A stretch of DNA of 64,000 bases from Hyphomicrobiales bacterium (GTDB lineage: Bacteria; Pseudomonadota; Alphaproteobacteria; Rhizobiales; Rhizobiaceae). A program made the position numbers and the translations under genes. Of this stretch, positions 43,134-52,209 are shown one piece after another. The stretch lies in NCBI GenBank assembly GCA_002709005.1, contig PAPH01000060.1, positions 1 through 64,000 on the forward strand, read 5' to 3'. A model generated the notes under the pieces. The model had not been told where the DNA came from, ran no database searches, and saw only the letters and a list, made by a program, of their open reading frames with translations. How positions within the stretch are numbered: the first letter of the stretch is position 1; each line of letters starts with the position of its first letter.

Positions 43134-43448
43134 CTAGGCCCCGACCGCACTGCGCTCGCGGCGGATGAGCACGAGATTGCGGATATAGATGAAGAGGCCG
43201 AAGCCCTGCCCGGCGATGAAGACAGGATCCTGCCGCTGGATCGCATAAAGGAAGAGAAGAAAGCCGCCGCCGAGCGAAAAGAACCAGAAGGCCACCGGTA
43301 TTACCGAGCGCCCCGCCTTCTCCGAAGCCAGCCACTGGACGACGAAGCGCATCGTGAAGAGAAGCTGAGCCACGAAGCCGATCGCCACCCAGCTATCGAA
43401 CTGGGCGACGAAGACCTGATGGAACCAGCCCTGAATATCGGCAATCAT
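43134..43448 (-). CDS. lipid-A-disaccharide synthase N-terminal domain (LABN) membrane protein
   Basis: The 104-residue integral membrane protein has about three helices (WVAIGFVAQLLFTMRFVVQWLASEKAGRSVIPVAFWFFSLGGGFLLFLYAI; FGLFIYIRNLVLI). It matches the LABN domain found alone or fused to lipid-A disaccharide synthase. The ATG at 43448 has GGGAGG upstream; an ATG at 43475 is also in frame. It is upstream of, and nearly abuts, the GT2 gene. Such pairs often act as polyprenyl-linked sugar flippase/transferase partners; this role is inferred. Confidence 0.85.
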   Translation of the reverse strand: MIADIQGWFHQVFVAQFDSWVAIGFVAQLLFTMRFVVQWLASEKAGRSVIPVAFWFFSLGGGFLLFLYAIQRQDPVFIAGQGFGLFIYIRNLVLIRRERSAVGA

Positions 43449-43609
43449 CGCGCTTTCCACCTCCCAGGGCTGCATTCTCGTTCAAGAATACAAGTTAAGC
43501 CAGTGGCGACAATGGCAGCGCCGGCTTTCACGGAGCTTGCTTGCCCCCGTGAAAGTTCGCGCGCGGACGCCATGTGAGGGAGAAAGGCCCAGTTTGAAGG
43601 AGAAGCCCG

Positions 43610-44020
43610 ATGCCGCTAACGGAGCCGCGCCATGTCATTCTCGTCGCCCCGGCGGATTTCGTATCGGATTGTGTCGGCTACGGCGTGGCGCGACTGCCGG
43701 ACGACCGCCCTCTCCCGCCGATGCAGGAAGGCGACCGGCTTGTCTTCTACACGCCGCGAACGAGCGCCCGCAGTGGCGACCGCCTGGAAGCCTTCACAGC
43801 GATCGGTCGCGTGACCGCGCATGCCAGTCCGCCACCGGTGGCCTACATCGCAGAGGCCAGCCCTGCCCCGATCCGTCCGCTTCTGTCGCGACTGGACCTG
43901 ACACGTCTTCTCGGCGACCAGTGGGAAGAAGCCCTGAAAGAGGGCAGCATCACCGTCAACGCGGCGGATTTCGCCGTGATCGCCCGCGCGATGGGAGCGG
44001 CGGATAGCCTTGCGAGCTAG
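43610..44020 (+). CDS. EVE-domain-like protein
   Basis: The 136-residue protein has AAGGAG before the ATG. It contains the EVE/ASCH-like stretches [37 protein letters not shown] and [21 protein letters not shown] domains are PUA-like folds that recognise modified bases in RNA or DNA; the ligand here is unknown. The usual aromatic cage residues cannot be checked without an alignment. Its TAG stop and the TAG stop of the convergent gmk gene share CTAG at 44017-44020. Confidence 0.8.
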   Translation: MPLTEPRHVILVAPADFVSDCVGYGVARLPDDRPLPPMQEGDRLVFYTPRTSARSGDRLEAFTAIGRVTAHASPPPVAYIAEASPAPIRPLLSRLDLTRLLGDQWEEALKEGSITVNAADFAVIARAMGAADSLAS

Positions 44021-44697
44021 CGTTTCGGCTCGGTATCCGGCTCGTTGAGGAGATCGGAGACGAATTCAAACAGGCCCGGCCGGCGGTCACGGCGCAGCCG
44101 TTCCGACTGCACGATGGCACGCACCGCGTCATAGGCACGCTCGAGATCGTCGTTGACAACACAGTAGTCGTATTCGCGCCAGTGCTCGATTTCGGCGCGG
44201 GCATTGGCGAGGCGCTGCTCGATCACCTCGGGGGAATCCTCGGCACGGCGGTGAAGCCGCGAGCGCAGTTCGGCCATCGAGGGCGGCAACACGAAGATCG
44301 ACACCACGTCGGCCGCCATGCGTTCCTGCAATTGCAGCGCGCCTTGCCAGTCGATGTCGAAGAGCATGTCGCGCCCCTCGGCCATCGCCTTCTCCGCCGC
44401 CTCGCGAGGCGTGCCGTAGAAATTGCCGTGCACCTCGGCCCATTCGAGCAGTTCGTCATTGTCGCGCATGCGGGCGAATTCGCGTTCGGTGAGAAAGTGA
44501 TAGTGCACGCCATCGATCTCGCTGCCGCGGCGCGGACGCGTGGTGACGCTGACGGAAAGATTGAGCTGGGGATCGGTTTCGAGAAGATTGCGGGCGATGG
44601 TCGACTTGCCCGCACCCGAGGGCGATGACAGGACCAGCATCAGGCCCCTGCGCTTGATGCGGCTCGAAGGCAGTTCATCGGGGCGGATGCCGGCCAT
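44017..44697 (-). CDS. gmk: guanylate kinase
   Basis: Gmk phosphorylates GMP to GDP. The 226-residue protein has the P-loop SPSGAGKST (about 25-33), the GMP-binding stretch [20 protein letters not shown] and the lid region [21 protein letters not shown]. The ATG at 44697 has GGAG five bases upstream; a GTG at 44703 overlaps the yicC stop but is too close to the ribosome site. It forms an operon with yicC. This fits the fabD to gmk cluster order. Confidence 0.96.
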   Translation of the reverse strand: MAGIRPDELPSSRIKRRGLMLVLSSPSGAGKSTIARNLLETDPQLNLSVSVTTRPRRGSEIDGVHYHFLTEREFARMRDNDELLEWAEVHGNFYGTPREAAEKAMAEGRDMLFDIDWQGALQLQERMAADVVSIFVLPPSMAELRSRLHRRAEDSPEVIEQRLANARAEIEHWREYDYCVVNDDLERAYDAVRAIVQSERLRRDRRPGLFEFVSDLLNEPDTEPKR

Positions 44698-44699
44698 GT

Positions 44700-45587
44700 T
44701 CACTCCAGATTCTGGATTTGTTCGCGAAACTGATCGATAAGCACCTTCAGATCAAGCCCGATCGCGGTGACCGCGGCGGCATTCGACTTGGAACAGATCG
44801 TATTGGTTTCACGGTTGAATTCCTGGGCAAGGAAATCGAGCCTGCGCCCCACGGGACCACCCTCGGAGAGCAGTTCGCGCACGGCGCCGACGTGAGCCTT
44901 GAGCCGGTCGATCTCCTCGCGCAGATCGGCCTTCGTCGCAAGGATCGCCGCTTCCATGTGGATGCGGTCCATATCGAGCCCCTGATGGGCATCCAGCAGG
45001 CTTGCGACCTGTTCGGCCAGCCGGGACCGGATGGCTTCAGGCGAGCGGGAGGGGCTGTTTTCCACAGCTTCGGCCAGCGCGGCGATCCTATCGACCTGGC
45101 CCGAAACAACCCGGACCATCTCGGTGCCTTCGCGCGCGCGCATGGCGGCGAGCGCCTCGACCGCCTTCCCCAGCCCGGCGAGAATGGCGGCATCACGCGC
45201 CTGCCGGTCCTCTTCGCCGAGTTCGGGCTCGCGCAGTTCGAGAATGCCACGGATATTGAGAATACCGTCGAGCGCCGGCTTGCGGGCGTCGATTCGGTCG
45301 GACAGACGGTCCACCAGAGCGATGACCGCCTCCAGGGCTTCCTCGTTGACGACAGCCTCGACCGGCTGGCCGCCCTCGCCCGTCTGCAGCGAGACCTGAA
45401 GATTTCCTCGGGTGAATGCATCCGCCACGAGCTTGCGCGCTGACATTTCGAGCGACTCGAAACCGGGCGGCAGACGCAGGCGCACATCCAGCCCCTTGCC
45501 GTTGACCGAGCGGATTTCCCAGACGAACCGCGCACCGTTCCAGCTTGCCTCGGACCGGGCGAACCCGGTCATGGATTGTACCGACAT
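44700..45587 (-). CDS. yicC: YicC family endoribonuclease
   Basis: The 295-residue protein begins [15 protein letters not shown], the YicC N-terminus, and ends with the conserved [49 protein letters not shown]. In E. coli the homologue is an RNase that acts on sRNA such as RyhB, and the family is linked to stationary-phase growth. GAAGGAGGGG precedes the ATG. Its stop abuts the gmk start region, and mltG lies 57 bases upstream in the same direction. Confidence 0.94.
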   Translation of the reverse strand: MSVQSMTGFARSEASWNGARFVWEIRSVNGKGLDVRLRLPPGFESLEMSARKLVADAFTRGNLQVSLQTGEGGQPVEAVVNEEALEAVIALVDRLSDRIDARKPALDGILNIRGILELREPELGEEDRQARDAAILAGLGKAVEALAAMRAREGTEMVRVVSGQVDRIAALAEAVENSPSRSPEAIRSRLAEQVASLLDAHQGLDMDRIHMEAAILATKADLREEIDRLKAHVGAVRELLSEGGPVGRRLDFLAQEFNRETNTICSKSNAAAVTAIGLDLKVLIDQFREQIQNLE

Positions 45588-45644
45588 GCTCCCCTCCTTC
45601 AGGGCCGTGGCGCGGTGCCAATTCGCGGCCCGCGCCCGTTTCCC

Positions 45645-46832
45645 TTACTCGGCCCCCTCGGCCTCGGCCTTTGCCTTGGCTTCCTGCTCGCGCATGAGCT
45701 TGCGCCAGCGCGCGACATTGGCATTGTGCTCGTCGAGCGTCCTGGCGAATGTGTGACCGCCATAGCCGTCGGCAACGAAGTAGAGATCCTCGGTGCGCGA
45801 GGGATTGGCGACCGCTTCCATGGATTCGCGCCCCGGATTGGCGATCGGGGTCGGCGGCAATCCACTGATCATGTAGGTGTTGTAGGGCGTTTCCTTCTCG
45901 AGATCCGACTTGTAGATCGGCCGGTCGGAGGGTTTCCCCTCCCCGCCGAAGACGCCGTAGATCACGGTTGGGTCGGACTGCAGGCGCATGCCCTTGGCGA
46001 GCCTGTTGAGAAACACGCCGGCGACCCGCGGCCGCTCGTCGGCGCGCCCCGTTTCCTTCTCGACAATCGAGGCGAGGATGACGAGTTCTTCCTTGGTCTT
46101 GAGCATCAGGTCGGGAGACCGGCGCGCCCAGATCTGGTCGAGCGCGCGGGTCTGTGCCTGCTCCATCTGCGCCAGAATATCGGCCCGTTCCGCACCGCGC
46201 GAGAACTTGTAGGTTTCAGGCAGCAGGTCGCCCTCTTCCGGCAGTTCTTCGGGAAGATCGCCCGTCAACAGTTCCTCCTCGCGGAGCTTCTCGACGATCT
46301 GATGGGTCGTGTAGCCTTCCGGGATGGTGAAGGAATGCAGGATCGACCGGCCGTCGCGCATCTGGTCGAGGATATTGCGCATCGAGGCGTGCGCCTTGAT
46401 CTCGTATTCGCCGGCCTTGATGGTGTCGTCGCCCATGACGGTTCGTCCGGCGACACGGAAGATGCGCTGGTCGGAGATGATACCGCGCTGTTCCAGCGAG
46501 GCGGCGATCTGGTTGAAGCCCGCACCGTCGGGAACCATGAAGGCGGTCGACTGTTCGAGCGGCCCCTCGCCCTCGAATTCTGTCTTGCCGTACCAGAACA
46601 GCGCTACCGCGGCGATGGCCACGAGGATCATCATCGTCATGATGAAATTGAGGAAAATGACGACCTGACTGCGCGCCCGGCGCGAGCGTCTGGGCGGCGG
46701 GGGCACCTTTTCGGGCTTCAGCGCCTGCGACGGGGAAACCGGTACAATCGGGCCGGAAGAGCCGCCATCGCGCCCCTTTTCAGCCCCTGCGCGCCCGAAG
46801 GTCGCCTTGTCGGCGTTATTGGGATCAGTCAC
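45645..46832 (-). CDS. mltG: endolytic murein transglycosylase MltG
   Basis: MltG cuts nascent glycan strands at the inner-membrane face and may set their length. The 395-residue protein starts at GTG 46832. It has a Pro/Arg-rich cytoplasmic tail, one transmembrane helix (VVIFLNFIMTMMILVAIAAVALFWY), a LysM-like region and the YceG core. The core includes the catalytic Glu motif ILASIVEKETG, KGMRLQSDPTVIYG and ISGLPPTPIANPG. The C-terminal tail is Glu/Ala/Lys-rich. It lies between fabF and yicC in the conserved cluster. Confidence 0.95.
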   Translation of the reverse strand: MTDPNNADKATFGRAGAEKGRDGGSSGPIVPVSPSQALKPEKVPPPPRRSRRARSQVVIFLNFIMTMMILVAIAAVALFWYGKTEFEGEGPLEQSTAFMVPDGAGFNQIAASLEQRGIISDQRIFRVAGRTVMGDDTIKAGEYEIKAHASMRNILDQMRDGRSILHSFTIPEGYTTHQIVEKLREEELLTGDLPEELPEEGDLLPETYKFSRGAERADILAQMEQAQTRALDQIWARRSPDLMLKTKEELVILASIVEKETGRADERPRVAGVFLNRLAKGMRLQSDPTVIYGVFGGEGKPSDRPIYKSDLEKETPYNTYMISGLPPTPIANPGRESMEAVANPSRTEDLYFVADGYGGHTFARTLDEHNANVARWRKLMREQEAKAKAEAEGAE

Positions 46833-46965
46833 GTCGTATCCTCATTTCGAATCCCCGAAATTTCAGGGAGCAATGTGGCAAAAACCCGGTTTGCCACGCA
46901 ATGGCATACGCGACGATTTGGTCGGAAAAGATACGGAAAAAAGCCCGCAAATCAACGCTTGCGGA

Positions 46966-48228
46966 TCAATCCTGATAGCGGCGCAGCACGAGCGATGCGT
47001 TGGTGCCGCCAAAGCCGAAGGAATTGGACAGCGCCACGTCGACCTGGCGCTTGCGCGCGACCTTCGGGACGAGGTCGATTGCCGTCTCCACCTCGGGATT
47101 GTCGAGGTTGAGCGTCGGCGGAACGACATTGTCGCGAATGGCAAGGGCGGAGAAGATCGCCTCGATCGCACCGGCAGCACCGAGCAGGTGGCCGGTCGCC
47201 GACTTGGTGGACGACATCGATACTTTCGAAGCCGAATCGCCGACCAGACGCTCGACGGCGCCGAGTTCGATCGTGTCGGCCATGGTCGATGTGCCGTGGG
47301 CGTTGATGTAGTCGAGATCGGCGGCCGTCAGTCCGGCGCGCTTGAGCGCCATCGACATGCAGCGATAAGCGCCGTTGCCGTCTTCGGCGGGGGCGGTTAT
47401 GTGGTACGCATCGCCCGACAGGCCGTAGCCGACGACTTCGGCGATGATGTTGGCACCACGGGCCTTGGCGTGCTCGAGCTCCTCGAGAACGACGATGCCG
47501 GCGCCTTCGCCCATGACGAAACCGTCACGGTCGCGGTCATAGGGACGCGACGCCTCGGTCGGCCGGTCGTTGAATTCGGTCGCCAGCGCCTTGCAGGCGG
47601 CGAAACCCGCGAGCGCGATACGGCAGACGGGCGATTCGGCACCGCCTGCCACCATGACGTCGGCGTCACCCAGCATGATCAGACGGGCGGCGTCGCCGAT
47701 GGCGTGCGCGCCGGTCGAGCAGGCGGTGACAACAGAGTGGTTGGGTCCGCGCAGCTTGTGTCGGATCGACACCTGGCCCGAGACCAGATTGATAAGCCGC
47801 CCGGGAATGAAGAAGGGAGAGATGCGCCGCGGACCCTTGTCGCGCAGCGTGTAGCCGGCCTCGACGATCCCTTCGAGCCCGCCGATACCCGAGCCGATGA
47901 GAACGCCGGTGGCGATCTCGTCTTCCTCGGTTTCAGGCTTCCAGCCCGCATCCGCGAGCGCCAGGTCGGCGGCCGCCATGCCATAGGTGATGAAGGGGTC
48001 GACCTTGCGCTGTTCCTTCGGCTCCATCCAGTCGTCGGGATTGTAGTATCCCTCGTCGGACGGATCGGTCGGAATCTGGCCGGCAATCTGGGCTGCCAGA
48101 TCATCCACCTCGAAAGAGGTGACGCGGCTGATCCCGCTCTGGCTGTCCAGAAGTCGCTTCCAGGTGATCTCGGTCCCGCACCCAAGCGGTGTGACCAGCC
48201 CGGTTCCGGTTATGACAACGCGTCTCAT
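46966..48228 (-). CDS. fabF: beta-ketoacyl-ACP synthase II
   Basis: FabF condenses malonyl-ACP with acyl-ACP in fatty-acid elongation. The 420-residue thiolase-fold enzyme has the active-site Cys170 in VVTACSTGAHAIG and the two catalytic His motifs NAHGTSTM and SATGHLLGAAGAIEA. The ATG at 48228 is preferred over the adjacent TTG. It follows acpP by about 120 bases; the gap has repeated CGCCGGCGG elements. Its product works with the FabD, FabG and AcpP encoded upstream. Confidence 0.97.
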   Translation of the reverse strand: MRRVVITGTGLVTPLGCGTEITWKRLLDSQSGISRVTSFEVDDLAAQIAGQIPTDPSDEGYYNPDDWMEPKEQRKVDPFITYGMAAADLALADAGWKPETEEDEIATGVLIGSGIGGLEGIVEAGYTLRDKGPRRISPFFIPGRLINLVSGQVSIRHKLRGPNHSVVTACSTGAHAIGDAARLIMLGDADVMVAGGAESPVCRIALAGFAACKALATEFNDRPTEASRPYDRDRDGFVMGEGAGIVVLEELEHAKARGANIIAEVVGYGLSGDAYHITAPAEDGNGAYRCMSMALKRAGLTAADLDYINAHGTSTMADTIELGAVERLVGDSASKVSMSSTKSATGHLLGAAGAIEAIFSALAIRDNVVPPTLNLDNPEVETAIDLVPKVARKRQVDVALSNSFGFGGTNASLVLRRYQD

Positions 48229-48348
48229 CAATTAAAGTCCGGATGTACCATCGTTACGGTGGTCAACTCTTCCGTCGCGGGAAGGTTGCAACCGGAATCC
48301 GAAGCCGCCGGCGGATGGTTCGACATCGCGCCGGCGGACGGAAATGGA

Positions 48349-48585
48349 TCAGGCCTGGGCCTTCTCGATGAATTTGACGGCATCGCCGACGGTCAGGATG
48401 GTGTCCGCCGCATCGTCGGGAATTTCGATACCGAATTCTTCCTCGAACGCCATGACGAGCTCGACGGTGTCAAGCGAGTCCGCGCCGAGATCGTCGATGA
48501 AGCTTGCGCTTTCGGTGACTTTTTCTTCCTCAACGCCCAAGTGTTCGACGACGATTTTCTTCACGCGGTCTGCGATATCGCTCAT
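48349..48585 (-). CDS. acpP: acyl carrier protein
   Basis: AcpP carries growing acyl chains on a phosphopantetheine arm. The 78-residue acidic protein has the attachment Ser37 in the [10 protein letters not shown] motif. It is flanked by fabG and fabF. The 249-base region upstream, larger than the other gaps in the cluster, suggests that acpP has its own strong promoter, as is common for this highly expressed gene. Confidence 0.97.
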   Translation of the reverse strand: MSDIADRVKKIVVEHLGVEEEKVTESASFIDDLGADSLDTVELVMAFEEEFGIEIPDDAADTILTVGDAVKFIEKAQA

Positions 48586-48834
48586 AACGGTTTCCTCAAC
48601 CTGTCCAAGTTACTCCAACGCCCTTTATCGGGGTCGGCACTACCAATCAAGTTCGACGGGACTTTTAGTTTGCCGGGTTGCCGCCCGCAAGGGCCGGACT
48701 GTGGATTAAGCAGCCATGTTCCCCGGCGCCGCCGGTACCCGCGCCATTGTCGGCGGGACGTAACACGGTTTTTTTGCCGGGAAAAGCCGAAAATTGCCCC
48801 TGTATTCGCCGTCGTCCGACGACGAAAGCCGGGG

Positions 48835-49572
48835 TCAGATCATCGCCATGCCGCCATTGACGTGGATGGTCTGCCCGGTGACGTAGCTTGCCTCGTTCGA
48901 AGCCAGATAGGAGACCGCCGAGGCAACTTCGCCCCCCGTGCCCATCCGTGACATCGGGATAGCCCCCATGATGGCGCCGCGCTGCTTTTCGTTGAGCTTG
49001 TCGGTCATGGCGGATTCGATGAAGCCGGGTGCGACGCAGTTGACGGTGACGTTGCGGCTGGCGATTTCCTGCGCGAGGCTTTTCGACATGCCGATCATGC
49101 CGGCCTTGGCGGCACAGTAGTTCGCCTGACCCGGATTGCCGGTTACGCCCACCACGGAGGTGATGTTGACGATGCGACCATGTCGGCGGCGCATCATCGG
49201 ATGGGCAAGTTCGCGGGTGAGCCGAAACACCGAACCGAGGTTGACCTCGAGCACGTCGTCCCACTGCTCGTCGGTCATGCGGACGAACAGCCCGTCGCGG
49301 GTGATGCCGGCATTGTTGACGAGGATATCGACGCCCTCGAGCGTTTCCTCGGCGCGCTTGCCGAGTGCTGCGACTTCGGCGCGGTCGGAGAGATTGGCGG
49401 CGAGCACATGGCAGTTGGAGCCGAGATCGGAGGCCAGCGCCTCGAGCTTCTCGACGCGGGTGCCGTGCAGGCCGACGATGGCGCCCTGAGCGTGGAGCGC
49501 GCGGGCCACCGCCTCGCCGATACCGCCGGACGCGCCAGTGATGAGAGCCTTGCGGCCGTTCAGATCAAACAT
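48835..49572 (-). CDS. fabG: 3-oxoacyl-ACP reductase
   Basis: FabG is the NADPH-dependent ketoreductase of fatty-acid elongation. The 245-residue SDR has the cofactor motif TGASGGIG, NNAG, and the triad Ser139 (NITSV), Tyr152 and Lys156 (NYCAAKAG). It shows the canonical FabG end (VTGQTIHVNGGMAM). It is separated from fabD by 42 bases and shares its operon. Confidence 0.97.
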   Translation of the reverse strand: MFDLNGRKALITGASGGIGEAVARALHAQGAIVGLHGTRVEKLEALASDLGSNCHVLAANLSDRAEVAALGKRAEETLEGVDILVNNAGITRDGLFVRMTDEQWDDVLEVNLGSVFRLTRELAHPMMRRRHGRIVNITSVVGVTGNPGQANYCAAKAGMIGMSKSLAQEIASRNVTVNCVAPGFIESAMTDKLNEKQRGAIMGAIPMSRMGTGGEVASAVSYLASNEASYVTGQTIHVNGGMAMI

Positions 49573-49614
49573 GGAATCATCCCTTTCAGGGTGGTTTCTT
49601 GTCTTTATGAAATT

Positions 49615-50559
49615 CTATTCGAGGCCCGCGAGAAAGGCATCGATGTCACCGGGAGTGCCTAGCGACACGGTCGAAAGGCTGCGGTCGATGCGGCGTGCCA
49701 GGCCCGACAACACCTTGCCGGAACCGACCTCGGCCAGCGTGTCGACACCGTTTGCGGCGAACCAGGCGACGGTTTCGGCCCAGCGCACCTGACCGGTGAC
49801 CTGCTCGACCAGAAGTTCGGCGATCTCTTCAGGTTCGGTCACAGGGGCGGCGCGCACATTTGCGACGACCGGCACCACCGGCGCCTTCTTTGTTACATCG
49901 GCGAGTGCTTCGCGCATGGCGTCTGCGGCCGGCTGCATCAGTGCGGAATGGAAGGGGGCGGAGACCGGCAGCATGACCGCGCGCTTGGCGCCCTTGTCGG
50001 TGCAGATGCGCGCGGCGTGTTCGACTGCCGGCTTGAGACCGGAAATGACGAGCTGCCCGCCGCCATTGTCGTTGGCGATCTGACAGACGGCATCGCCCTC
50101 GGCCGCCTCGTCACAGGCCGCCTGCACATCGGACGCTTCGAGACCGATGATCGCCGCCATGGCGCCCTCGCCGGGGGCGACGGCCGACTGCATGGCATTG
50201 CCACGGATACGCAGAAGCCGGGCGGTGTCGGCGAGCGAGAAGGTGCCGGCGGCACAAAGGGCGGAATATTCGCCGAGCGAGTGGCCGGCCACGTGGGAGG
50301 CGAGATCGGCGAGCTTGTGGCCGCGCGCCTCGATCACCCGCATGACGGCCATGGAAACCGCCATCAGCGCCGGCTGGGCGTTGGCCGTCAGGGTCAGGCG
50401 TTCTTCCGGCCCTTCGAACATCAGCGTCGAGAGCTTCTCGCCGAGCGCCTCGTCGACTTCCTCGAAAACTGCCCTTGCCTCGGGGAAGGTCTCCGCGAGT
50501 TCCTTGCCCATGCCGACGGTCTGGCTACCCTGTCCGGGGAAAGTGAATGCGCGCGCCAT
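49615..50559 (-). CDS. fabD: malonyl-CoA:ACP transacylase
   Basis: FabD loads malonyl onto AcpP. The 314-residue protein has FPGQGSQTVGMGKE at the N-terminus, the nucleophile Ser94 in GHSLGEYSAL and the catalytic His in PVSAPFHSALM. GGGAGA precedes the ATG. It is the first gene of the fab cluster; its promoter lies in the 257-base region shared with the divergent membrane gene. Confidence 0.97.
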   Translation of the reverse strand: MARAFTFPGQGSQTVGMGKELAETFPEARAVFEEVDEALGEKLSTLMFEGPEERLTLTANAQPALMAVSMAVMRVIEARGHKLADLASHVAGHSLGEYSALCAAGTFSLADTARLLRIRGNAMQSAVAPGEGAMAAIIGLEASDVQAACDEAAEGDAVCQIANDNGGGQLVISGLKPAVEHAARICTDKGAKRAVMLPVSAPFHSALMQPAADAMREALADVTKKAPVVPVVANVRAAPVTEPEEIAELLVEQVTGQVRWAETVAWFAANGVDTLAEVGSGKVLSGLARRIDRSLSTVSLGTPGDIDAFLAGLE

Positions 50560-50816
50560 GACGTCTCCCTTATCGGTTTTGTCTCGTTTTTCGCGGAACG
50601 GTCGCTCCGGCGGATCAACGCTTGTCCGTTTGGGCGCGTTCCATCGACATTCCCGAAGGTAATGTCAAGGCGAAGGGGATTTCGCCCCGCCCTCTGCATG
50701 CCACACAGAGAGTATTTTTTCATCTGCCGCCACACTGGTACTTGAAACGCGCCTTTTCCGGGCGCACCTATCCGCCGTCGCGCTCGATTTCAGCAGCGCC
50801 CTTACGGATTGACGCC

Positions 50817-51155
50817 ATGTCGCATCCCGCCCCCGCCGGAAAAAACGGCCCCTCCTCCCCCGCCTCCACAATCAAGATCATTGAAAGCGCGCCACCGGTG
50901 CGCCGCAGCCTGATGGCAGCGCTGGCGCTGGCCTCGGGTGCAATCGTACTCATCGGCTCGGAGATCTGGCTCGTCGCACTTCTGCTTTACTGGGCTGTTG
51001 TCGACTTCATCGGTCACGGCATGGTCGTCCAGATCGTCTTCGGCGCCATCGTCCTCGTCCCCGCGCTTTGGGCAACGTGGAAGCTGGTGGAAATGGCGAT
51101 CGCCGCCGAGCGCTATCCGGACCCGAAGCCGGAAGCGCACGCCTACGAAGCCTGA
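50817..51155 (+). CDS. small membrane protein of unknown function
   Basis: The 112-residue protein has a Pro/Ser-rich N-terminus, then two hydrophobic segments (SLMAALALASGAIVLIGSEIWLVALLLYWAVV; GHGMVVQIVFGAIVLVPALWATWKL) and a short charged tail. Start ATG 50817; the upstream ribosome site is weak. It ends nine bases before the calcium/sodium antiporter on the same strand, so the two are probably co-transcribed and may interact. No family was recognised. Confidence 0.65.
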   Translation: MSHPAPAGKNGPSSPASTIKIIESAPPVRRSLMAALALASGAIVLIGSEIWLVALLLYWAVVDFIGHGMVVQIVFGAIVLVPALWATWKLVEMAIAAERYPDPKPEAHAYEA

Positions 51156-51164
51156 CCGCCCGAG

Positions 51165-52112
51165 ATGGCCACTCTCCTTTCGACACTGCCCGGACTTCTG
51201 GGCGGTCTCATCGTACTGTCGATCGGCGCGGAAGCGCTGGTATCGGGCGCCGTCACCATCGCCCGCCGTTTTTCGATGCCGCCGCTCCTGATCGGCGTCA
51301 CCATCGTCGGGTTCGGCACATCGCTGCCCGAACTCGTTGTTTCGTTGAAGGCGGCGCTGAGGGACGCGCCCGACATCGCGGTCGGCAATGTCGTCGGCTC
51401 CAACATCGCCAATATCCTGCTGATCGTCGGGCTTGCGGCGATCATCGCGCCGATTGCGGCCAAATTCCTGTCCTACCGCCGCGATCTTCTGGCGATGCTC
51501 GCCGCCAGTCTCCTGATGCTGGCGCTCGGATGGTCCGGCGATATCGGACGGATCGCCGGCGGCCTGATGCTGGCGGGGCTTGTTGTCTATCTGGTCTACA
51601 CAGCGCGCTGCGGCATGGCCGAGGAGACCGATGTCGAGCCGGAACATCTTCCCGCTTGGCGCAGATCGCTGCCGGTCGCAGGCGTCTCAGTGGTCATCGG
51701 CCTGGGCGCCCTCTTTCTCGGGGCCAACTGGCTGGTCGACGGGGCGATCGAGATTTCCCGCGCCTTCGGCCTGTCAGAAGCCGCGATCGGGCTGACTGTC
51801 GTCGCCGTGGGAACGTCGCTTCCCGAATTGGCGACCTCCGTGGCCGCCGCCATCCGCCGGCATGGCGACGTGGCGCTCGGCAACGTCATCGGTTCGAATA
51901 CCTTCAACATTCTCGGCATACTCGGCATCACGTCGATTATTTCCCCTGTCGAAGTCTCCCCGGCTATCGCTTCCACCGACATCCCGGTGATGCTGGCAAC
52001 GGCGCTGGCGCTGACCGCGCTCATCGCCTTTTCCCGTGGAATCGGGCGTGTGTCGGGTATCGGCCTGCTCGTTCTCTATAGCTGTTACGTCGTCTGGCTG
52101 CTGGCGGGCTGA
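51165..52112 (+). CDS. calcium/sodium antiporter, YrbG type, second copy
   Basis: The 315-residue CaCA exchanger has the repeats VGFGTSLPELVVSLKAAL/GNVVGSNIANILLIVG and VAVGTSLPELATSVAAAI/GNVIGSNTFNILGILG. This is a paralogue of the 13719 gene, with the same architecture but clearly diverged. It lies directly after the two-helix membrane protein. The loop between the halves (GMAEETDVEPEHLPAWRR) is acidic but differs from that of the other copy. Confidence 0.94.
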   Translation: MATLLSTLPGLLGGLIVLSIGAEALVSGAVTIARRFSMPPLLIGVTIVGFGTSLPELVVSLKAALRDAPDIAVGNVVGSNIANILLIVGLAAIIAPIAAKFLSYRRDLLAMLAASLLMLALGWSGDIGRIAGGLMLAGLVVYLVYTARCGMAEETDVEPEHLPAWRRSLPVAGVSVVIGLGALFLGANWLVDGAIEISRAFGLSEAAIGLTVVAVGTSLPELATSVAAAIRRHGDVALGNVIGSNTFNILGILGITSIISPVEVSPAIASTDIPVMLATALALTALIAFSRGIGRVSGIGLLVLYSCYVVWLLAG

Positions 52113-52209
52113 GCGGGGCCAACCACAGTCCGGCGGGGTCCAAGGGTTGATATCGGTCGACCAGCGGCTATCTTGCGCCGCAGCTACCCACCAACCGGAA
52201 TTCCCAGAC

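Noticed and set aside
48232-48348. repeated CGCCGGCGG elements between acpP and fabF as a regulatory repeat
   Set aside because: Only two copies, self-complementary and GC-rich, as expected by chance in this composition; no T run for a terminator.
46807-48951. 714-codon open frame opposite fabF and acpP
   Set aside because: It crosses several minus-strand genes and their gaps, and its translation resembles no protein.
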